DNA of 64,000 nucleotides, taken from positions 682,001 to 746,000 of the forward strand of contig CALYLX010000111.1 in NCBI GenBank assembly GCA_944990035.1, written 5' to 3'. This DNA comes from Clitopilus passeckerianus (taxonomy: Eukaryota > Basidiomycota > Agaricomycetes > Agaricales > Entolomataceae). A program made the translations under genes and the position numbers. The stretch's first letter is position 1, and every line of letters begins with the position of its first letter. The notes beneath the pieces were generated by a model that did not search any database, was not told the origin of the DNA, and saw only the letters and a list, made by a program, of their open reading frames with translations. Shown in pieces: positions 56,160 through 64,000 of the stretch.

Positions 56160-57494
56160 ATGCCTCCGAGACGTTCTAGGTGCCATCCTGTCAAAGAAGA
56201 AAGTCCAAGTTCCGAATCAGATGCCTCCGAATTTGAAGCACAAGAAACCGGCTCAGACAAGCGCGGTCCGGGGGACACAATGAAAGCTTCAAGGGTAATA
56301 CCCGAGAACACTAGTGGTTTGGCCTCCCTCCCTCCCGAACTTCTCAATGAAATCATCTCGTACCTCCCCACGATGACGCCTCCATTTGAGCGAAATGTAA
56401 AGGAACCTATCCGTCGAGATGAATATGGGCCTTCGCGGCTCAATTTTCTTCGTGCTTTGTCTCAGACCTGTCGTTCGTTGCGCGGCTTTTGTCTGCCTCT
56501 GTGCTGGGAGACCATTGACGCTGTCTCATGTGATGCAAATGCAATCAACTGGAGGGGAAACTGGCGGAAGCTCGTTGCTACAGAGCTCGTCCGCCAACTT
56601 GAGATCGTTACTATCAGAGATCCTTCATTGGCGCAATATGTCAAGTACCTCTGGTTACTTTTTGCTCCCGTTTCCTTGCTGACTCTTTACGTGTTCTTAG
56701 GGTTGTCAATGTCATGATTACTTCGTATTCCGAGAAGGGTGTGGTTGGGGAACTTGCACATTGCCTTGCACTCTTTCCCAACGTTGATACCATTCAAATC
56801 CTTGGAGATCCAAAGACAGAATTCCATTTCCAGAATGCCTTCAAGGCCTTACATTTTCCCAACGTACACACATTAGCAGTTGTTCCCCAGACTTCTTCCG
56901 TTGTGAAATGTTGCCCAGGAGTACGTTCGGTCATTCCGTTCTATAATATTGACCCATTCAAGGAATTGATGGATTTCATCCCCCTGGTCGAGGACATACG
57001 AAATATGAATCTTACCCACTACTTCAATTTCCGTGAGTTTGTATCCTCATACTCGATGAATCGACCACTAACATCGGGACAATGAAGACTAGCTGTTTGA
57101 GAAATGTCCCAAGCTCAAAGTTGTGGATCTGTATCAAAACTACAAAGATTACGGATTCGATGGTATCTCGGTAAGAAGTTTATTCAACTTGCTTGCACCC
57201 CTGTTAACCAAGCCTCGTCAGGGCTGCCTCGAGCGGGTGACAGCACTAGAAGAGCTCCGTTGCATCTGTATCCGCTATAAACGCAGTCTAAATATCTCCG
57301 ACTGGGGCTCAATCCTGCAGCATTGCAACGCCTTGGAAAATGCTAAGCCTGTGTTGGAGGCGTTGCCTCCCCCTTTACCAGGCCTTCACAGATGCTTGAT
57401 TGAAATATACGAAGATCAGCCCAAGATACAACATCATGTTATATCCGGGCCCAAAACACCCGGAGAACCATGCCCGTACTACTTCCGTATCTGA
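56160..57494 (+). CDS. F-box protein (local family, intact copy 4)
   Basis: Four exons, 56160-56644, 56701-57040, 57093-57170 and 57222-57494, give 391 aa. The third intron (57171-57221, 51 nt) is open, so a reading through it is possible, but the paralog at 40763-42088 has an intron there. A Ser/Glu-rich N-terminus (PVKEESPSSESDASEFE) precedes the F-box at ~57-110 (GLASLPPELLNEIISYLPT..NFLRALSQTCRSLRGF). Family marks: VTIRDPSLAQYVK, LFPNVDTIQILG, VKCCPGVR, LEELRCICIRY and LHRCLIEIYED. Likely SCF substrate receptor. Confidence 0.8.
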
Positions 57495-58233
57495 CAGAAT
57501 ATTCCCGGTTCAGCCTACGATTGAAGGAGTTTGACATTTTAGTGGAGAATACTACTGGTAAGTCATGATACTAGGTCTTCATCTTCATCTTCTTCTAGCA
57601 CGCGTACAGTAGCCTTTGTTCTGTGAATTATTAGGAGTGTCCCGCGTTGTAGGTGGTATCCATACTTTATTTAGAGACCAAGAGGGTTCCTTCTGCTGTT
57701 CCTCTGTTCCTAACTGCGTCCAATCACGTACATAAGTGTGCCTACAGCCTTCAAAGTGTTGTCCCTCTCCACTGAGAGGCTAACATAGTGATGATATATC
57801 CGTGTTTGCACGCCGGTGATCTACACTGGCACGACCCTCCAAACAGAACCTCACACCAGCAGCCCAAATACCCAGAGGTAGGGGAAAACTTGAACTTCAT
57901 CTTCCCGAGGCCCAAACCTTCTGACGATGCTGCAGCTACTGAGGACCAAGATACTCATTTGCGCCACGGGAACATTGAGGCTACCGTAGGCTTAACGGAC
58001 ATTTCGCAAAATTTGAGAGTTTAGAGATATCAAGGCTGGAAAGTATCACTATTTCAATGCAGCTTTCCCGTAAAACTCATGACATTGACCACGGAATAGG
58101 TAGTCCAACGTGTGGTTTTACGCAAGAGTTTGTAATATGGCGGCAACGGGCCGGGGAACAAATCGTTTATTAAAGTCTTGTTCGCTTCCTTGAATTCAAC
58201 TTTACATTGCTACCAGCATCATCTCACAGAGCC
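57495..58233. other. Intergenic
   Basis: Holds the F-box 3' region. A frame at 57788-58024 has no family support. Confidence 0.45.
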
Positions 58234-59844
58234 ATGGAAATCGGTCGGAATGTCCCACCAAATGAATCTCTATCACGTCAAGAAAACGAACGAGCACTCA
58301 AAGAGGGACATGGCGAATGTATGCGTCTCGACCAGGAGCTCCAAATCCAAATTAGACAAACTCAGTTCCGTCTTGGACAGCTCAACCACCAGCGCATGGA
58401 TGAGCTAGGGCCTGCGACTGGGCCATCGAACGACCTGCCCCCAGAGATTTGGTCCCTAATTTTCGAGTTTGCACATGGAAACGACATTTACTACATACCT
58501 GGGCCATACACCCCGGACGACTCGAATTGTGTCAATCCCAAAACATGTTTCCCCGAGCGTGTGTGCCACACTTGGAGGAAGATTGCTTTCAGCACGCCAG
58601 CTCTTTGGCGTCGGATCACTATCAGCTATGCATCCTTCATTGCCAACGACGTTCATGCTGGCTCCCCTCAAGTCCTCAACGAGCTGACAGCGTTTGCCGG
58701 GCAATTAACACGCATGGGAGGGACCAAAGACCTGACAATTCACCTTGCCAGCAGTGATTGCGATGACGGTATAGAAGCCCTGGCTCTCGTCAAGGAATTA
58801 ACTCTCCCTTTGGCACTCCGACTTGAACGCCTTTCAGTGTCTAAGAGGTGCGGTAGCCCGAACTTCTTGATAGGCTTGCTCGAATTATTGCCGTCACTGC
58901 CCTCTCTGCAGGTGTTCGCAGATTTGTGTTATAATGACGACGAAGACGATACAATGACAGGTGCATTTGCGGGTTTGTTGATTTAGTCGCTTCTTGAGGA
59001 CGTAGCTGACAGTTGGTCGTAAGATCCCATCTCGAACGCTACATTCTCAACTTTGTCGGGCCTATATATTGGGACTTCAACAGGGGGCGGGATGCAATTA
59101 TCTACCCAAATGGCTCACTATCTGCTTTCCCTGTGTCCACAGCTCAGGGACTGTTCCATGACTATCGACCCAGACGCCAAACCTCTTGGTTTCGATTTCA
59201 TCCCCCCAAACGGGCAAATAGAACTCGAGAATTTGAGTTCTCTCCACTTGACCATCCAGGCCATCGACGCTGCAGTGACTAAAGTTATCCTCGATCCCCT
59301 CGTAGTCCCTTCCCTCAAAAAATTCAGGATTCTCAACCCTGTTACAGAATCAGATCTTTCGCTTTTCCATACATTGAAGGATCTACTACAGCGTTCACGT
59401 TGTAGCTTCGAAACTCATCTCATACACACGACTCCTGTATCCATGGATGGCCTCATGGATTATCTCACAATGGTTCCAGATGCAGAAGAATTCTCCTTCA
59501 CTTCCCCCGAACCTGTACCATGGACCTTACTAGAAAAAATCGGAAGCGCAGAACTTCTACCAAAACTGAAAAAACTGACCTTACATCTCAGTAGCGACGC
59601 TACGACTATCAGCGCTTTAACAACGATGGCACGAAAGAGATGGGCAGGCAGAAACGGCACGGATATTCATGATCTCATGGTGCTTTACAGTAGCGATCAG
59701 GGGAGAGATGGCTGTTCGGAGATGAAAGCTCTGCAGGAGCAGCTCACCATGGAGGGTAGGACGTGTTCATTTGAAGAGATCGAAATGGGCTCAGATTCGA
59801 ACTCGGACGATATGTACTGGGATTCGGATTCATCGGACGCATAG
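58234..59844 (+). CDS. Coiled-coil F-box protein, tandem copy 1
   Basis: Two exons, 58234-58960 and 59024-59844, give 515 aa. The start ATG is the one giving MEIGRNVPPNE. A short coiled coil (~15-58; ENERALKEGHGECMRLDQELQIQIRQ) leads to an F-box-like domain (~65-125; NDLPPEIWSLIFEFAHGNDIYYIPG..FPERVCHTWRKIAFSTPALWRRI). The rest has irregular leucine-rich segments (FLIGLLELLPSLPSLQVF, LENLSSLHLTIQ). It ends in an acidic Ser/Asp tail (GSDSNSDD..SDSSDA). The paralog begins 260 bp downstream. Likely SCF substrate receptor. Confidence 0.78.
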
Positions 59845-60103
59845 GTTACCTGCAGGACCAGTCCTGATAACAACTTGATGAACACGACCTCTACCGACGC
59901 TTACGTGTCGTTGGACTTATCAATAAGAGGGGAGTATTGTGTGGATAGAGTTCTCTGTGATAAGTAGTGGTCATACTTAGACGCCATGGGTTCTGGTGGA
60001 TTTCAGGTAGAAAGGCTGAGCTATAAGCGCTGGCCACTCTGATGGTAAGCTGGCTTTGTTCACTTCCTCCAGCACACACTGTCCGCATCCACTTCACACA
60101 ACC

Positions 60104-61711
60104 ATGGTCATCAATCGAAGACTCATAACACATGGGTATATTTCCTCCCAAGAGAACAAAAAATCACTGGAAGACCGTCTTGACAACTGTAGACGCGTCG
60201 AACATGAGCTCAAAGTCCAGATAGAACAAGGTCGACTCCATCTTGGACAGCTAGAGGAAAAGCAGCTGCAAATCAACAGCACCTTTCCGAACTACGCTCT
60301 GCGATTATGTCGTCAACCGAGCTCCCTCCCGAGATGTGGGCCAGAATTTTCGAGTTCGCGCATGGGGATGACATTTACTACATCCCACATCGGCCCATAC
60401 TTCAAGATGACGAGTACGATCTTCACCATAAATCTTGCTTTCCTGAACACGTATGTTCGACATGGAGGAATATTGCTCTGCACACACCAGCCCTTTGGCA
60501 TCGTGTCACAATTAGCGTTACAAATTCCGACTCTTCCGAACGATTGGACAAGTTGACAGACTTTGTGAAGGAGTTCACCCGCACAAGAGGCACCAAGGAT
60601 CTGAAATTTTATTTCCCTGTTTGTGAAGATACCATTGACGAGGATGAAAAGTGTCTGGCTCTTGTCAAGAAATTGACCCTCCCTCTGGCCTCTCAGCTTG
60701 AACGCTTCACGGTGTCTAAGTGGTGGTGCACCACGACCATCGTGATAGGCTTGCTTAAACTCTTGCCATCCCTACCTTCTCTGCGTGAGTTCACAGACTT
60801 GTGTTACAAGAACGAGAAGGACGGTGGTCCAATGACGGATTTAGTTCGTGGTTCGTCAAGTTTTCTACTTGTATGTGTGGCTATAGCTGACTGTTGACTG
60901 TATAGAGCCTGTCTCAAATGTCACATTCTCGACCTTAACAGGTCTTCATATTGGGTCATCTTATGGCGGAATGTACCTATCTCCCCCGATGGCGTATTAT
61001 CTACTCGCCCTCAGTCCACAGCTCAAACGCTACTCCCTCAAAACCATCCCAGGCGAGGCATTTCTCGGGTTCGAATTCGCCCTTGCCAAGGGTCAACTCA
61101 GGCTCGAGCATCTAGAGTCGTTCGACCTGATCATTCATTCCAATTTTGACGACGACGAAATCGAAACCATCATGAAACCCTTCGTCTTCCCTTCCCTAAA
61201 AGAGCTCATAATATCCACCCCCGAGTCAGCTCCGAACGACTTACTCTCTCGCACACTCGGAGAACTACTTCAGCGTTCTCGTTGTAGTTTAGAGACGCAC
61301 ATCATCCACGACGCACTTCTGTCCGAGGAGGACCTTATCGAGTATCTTGCTATGGTGCCATCCTTGGAGAAATTCTCCCTCCTTTCAATTCGACCCTTCC
61401 AATGGGGCTTATTGGAAAAGATCGGAACTGCAGAACTTCTCTCAAAACTGAAGAGGCTGGAGTGTTATCTCGAAAGCAGTGTCAAGTCCATTAGCTTCCT
61501 GAAAAAGTTGATGCGATAGAGATGGGGAGGTAGGAACGGCACGGATATTATACATATCAAGGTGCATTATAGCAAGGATGAAGGAAAAGATTTGCGCTGG
61601 TGGATGAAAGCTTCGGAGGAGCAATTCACAGTGGAGGGTAGGACGTGTTCCTTCCAGGAAGTTGATTGGGACCCGGACTCTGATGCCTCTGACGACTCTG
61701 ATGATGATTGA
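60104..61711 (+). pseudogene. Coiled-coil F-box gene, tandem copy 2, broken
   Basis: Clear duplicate of 58234-59844. The coil (ENKKSLEDRLDNCRRVEHEL) is in a different frame from the F-box (ELPPEMWARIFEFAHGDDIYYIP), with the break near 60300. The second exon (60906-) reads EPVSNVTFSTLTGLHIG..FLKKLMR, then TAG at 61517-61519 where copy 1 has an AAG lysine before RWAGRNGTD. Homology resumes after the stop (RWGGRNGTDI, VEGRTCSF) to an acidic end at 61711. A shorter protein from ATG 60307 to 61519 is possible. Confidence 0.7.
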
Positions 61712-62077
61712 TGGATACCAGCGTACCTACGCCTATTTTATGGGCAGACATTAGACAGTTCATAGGGTTGAGGTGTGGTTGTAATGGTGGATTGAGTTTG
61801 AGGACCCCAATGGAGATAGAGAGCCACCCACATGTTGTGCACCAAATATGGTAATTCTTGTTGGGTTTGTGGTTAACAAGTGCTGTAGACTACTGTAGTG
61901 GCCTTTGTATTCGCAAAGAACAAGGCGTCTGTGAAATCTTATATTCAGAGCTTGACGATGAGGTCCACTCTTATTTCCGTGCTGAGCACACTTTCCTCGC
62001 ATACTTCCACTCGCGTTAAGAACTTGCAAGTTCAGGTTATTTCTACATTCATTCTCTGTTGAACTTTGGCACAAGGA
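61712..62077. other. Intergenic
   Basis: No gene supported. Promoter region of the last F-box gene. Confidence 0.45.
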
Positions 62078-64000
62078 ATGCCTGGACTTCACTCCCTTAC
62101 TGCAGGCAGCAGCCTTAGACGGATTCAGCAGCTTCTGCTCTCCAGCTTGTTCCAACGGAATGAACCTTGCTACATTCTCCGATTACCTTTGGACATTCAT
62201 GTCGACCAAATCTTTCTTTACCTCCATATTGAGGATATTCTACGACTTCGTCGGGTAAGTGCGCCGTCATGACACACAACCATCCATCTCACCTAGCCGC
62301 AGGTCAACAAAGCATTCTTCCTGCTCACACATGAGCCTATAATTTGGAAGCGCTTCCTGCGCCACATTAGGACTCCTATCCCTCCCATTCGCCCCACCTT
62401 CCGTTATTCTGATGACCCAATGGACTGTGAAGTTGAACAACTTGTTGTTCGTGCAGTTTCCTCCGAAGACAACTGGCGTAGGCCTGTTCCAAGAATTGTG
62501 GCCAACCAGACGATTCCAACCCAATACGTCATCCTTGAACTGAAGGTTGTCCCAGGCGGAAAATACTTATTGGCATCGGTCCGAGATACCTGCAGCTACT
62601 GGTTCTTTGTTATGGTGTATTGCTTGGATCATCCCGGCGGCCCATTCCCCTTGGCCCGTCTTGAAACCGACGTAAAGGCTTTCAACCTGGAGGCGAAGTA
62701 CATGAAATATGAAGACAAAGACGTATTAATGGTGGCCTATGCTCGCCGATACTATGAGAAACCTGTGAAGTAAGTCTATACTATTCTTCGAAGCGCACTA
62801 GGCTAAGCAATTTGTTCAGCGATAATCCTTCTCGATACAGTCACAAGCACCACATCGACCCTCCGTACCCCATGAAGCAGGAAATATCTTGTTTTTATCT
62901 TGACCTGAAGGTCTTGGAGGCACTATCTGACCCGTTTCTTGAGCCCCGCTCTGAGAAGTGGGTATCCTTGGCCCTCGACCAAGGGGAACCATGTAACATA
63001 ATCCAAAACTACAATTCGAAGAACGAGATAGAACTCGACTCCATCTCCCTGTTCCAGCTCAGCGGCGTGCCTTACCTGGCTGTCATCCACCTTTTCCATA
63101 CGATCAGCCTTGCGAACCTCACGAAGACCAACCATAACGTCTCACTCACGCTAAAGGACGCTGAAGGATACGAGGGTCGCGTAAGTCTATCGATAAGCCT
63201 CTTCACTTCTGGTATTAAACATCCTCTTTTACTAGCCTTTCCGGGTTCGAGCAATGCGCAAGCTACCGGGTCAACCACACATGCTTGTCATCCGAACCAT
63301 CCTATTGGAGAACGACGCTCATCTTCATTTGCTTGAGATGTATGACATGCCTACTGATCGTGACCGGACCATCTCCCCTCTCCAGGTCTCCGCACTGGAC
63401 ACCTCTGGAGAGGTCGCCCTCCGTTTTCAAATTACCGACTATGGCAATCCCACCAGCAACAGCGATGAATGGGAGCTCCCCCATGACCACCATCCTCCTA
63501 CACCAATCTCCATATATATGGAAATATCGGAGCCAAATGAAGGTATCAAGCACTGGATAGTTTGGCCTTCCTACTCCGACGAGCACAAACGGTACTATTA
63601 CGACCTGGAATGGGTCACTTTCCAAACCAGACATATATCCTACGGCCACCGAATCCACATCCTCGGTGGTGCGTTCCGCTCGGTCGCATATACTGCCTTC
63701 AGCATTGATCGCAAAGATACGCCTTGGATGCTTGAGCTGCGGCGATACACCAACCCCGAGTTCCAGCTCAACGACTACCCCATACCGCGAGTCGATAGGA
63801 AAACGCATATACTCGCCAAGGAGATGTCCTTGCGACCCCACAATCCGTATTGTTCGCTAAAGCTTGATCCTGAACTAGCGAAACGTTATCAGGTACATGG
63901 AACTGCTGCGATTGCTTGGGATGAGGGGAGCGGGCGTTTATGTATGGCTTCGGGCGATACGCTGCAGATTGACCTCCTGGATTTTGCATATGGCGCACCC
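62078..64000 (+). CDS. F-box protein with long C-terminal domain, partial at window end
   Basis: Exons 62078-62254, 62303-62769, 62820-63180 and 63236 to beyond 64000, all in phase, with ~575 aa visible. The F-box is at ~35-85 (RLPLDIHVDQIFLYLHIEDILRLRRVNKAFFLLTHEPIIWKRFLRHI). The rest consists of repeated short beta-like blocks (VVPGGKYLLASVRDTCSYWFFVMVY, VPYLAVIHLF, EWVTFQTRHISYGHRIHILGG, GTAAIAWDEGSGRLCM), which suggests a beta-propeller-like substrate domain, as in many Agaricomycete F-box/WD-like proteins. The stop lies outside the window. Confidence 0.75.

Noticed and set aside
57788..58024. 78-codon plus-strand frame
   Set aside because: Short, no family match, no supporting splice sites.

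Overview
This 64 kb window is nuclear DNA of a filamentous basidiomycete, most likely an Agaricomycete. The evidence is the gene structure (compact genes with many 46-65 nt GT-AG introns), the lineage-typical families (F-box/leucine-rich proteins, DUF7918, DUF4246), an RFTS-BAH-BAH DNMT1-type methyltransferase, and long LTR retrotransposons. All coding calls were read by eye. Exon joins were checked for reading-frame continuity and intron phase, and no alignment was run.

Layout. 0-17 kb: an F-box gene, an NR2C2AP-like discoidin-fold protein, a DUF4246 protein, a small two-helix membrane protein, the Pin1/Ess1 prolyl isomerase, an mARC-type MOSC protein, a large F-box protein, and two DUF7918 paralogs. 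17.6-34.7 kb: a nest of retrotransposons. A Ty1/copia element disrupts a coiled-coil gene; a Ty3/gypsy chromovirus sits inside the copia element; and a solo LTR of the same gypsy family lies nearby. The segment 18129-23378 is inverted relative to its ancestral order. The target-site duplications (ACGCC, GTCAT, GAGGA) pair correctly only after that segment is flipped back. 35-64 kb: a third DUF7918 gene, a TBC Rab-GAP, an F-box family with one intact gene and two decayed copies, a foldback element, DPH4, DNMT1, mitochondrial NADH-cytochrome b5 reductase, the stress MAP kinase HOG1, another F-box gene, a tandem F-box pair (one broken), and an F-box protein running off the end.

How the parts relate. 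The conserved single-copy genes (ESS1, mARC-like, DPH4, DNMT1, MCR1, HOG1, TBC) look like a stable backbone. Around them lie fast-evolving families: at least nine F-box loci, three of them clearly broken, and three DUF7918 genes. The DUF7918 proteins carry C-terminal tails with Val/Ile-Asp-Leu-Thr motifs (candidate SUMO-interacting motifs) and psi-Lys-x-Glu motifs (candidate SUMO acceptors), so both F-box and DUF7918 families hint at ubiquitin/SUMO biology. The three 485-bp gypsy LTRs look identical and the two 414-bp copia LTRs differ at one site by eye, so the insertions are young. Even so, their pol genes carry one-base frameshifts in homopolymer runs, which may be real decay or consensus errors.

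Most notable: the target-site-duplication proof of an LTR-bounded inversion (real or an assembly flip); an 11-nt match indicating Tf1/sushi-type self-priming in the chromovirus; a half-tRNA-iMet primer site in the copia element; an extra Cys/His ORF after the chromodomain; and the SUMO-like tails of the DUF7918 trio. No tRNA, rRNA or CRISPR array was seen.
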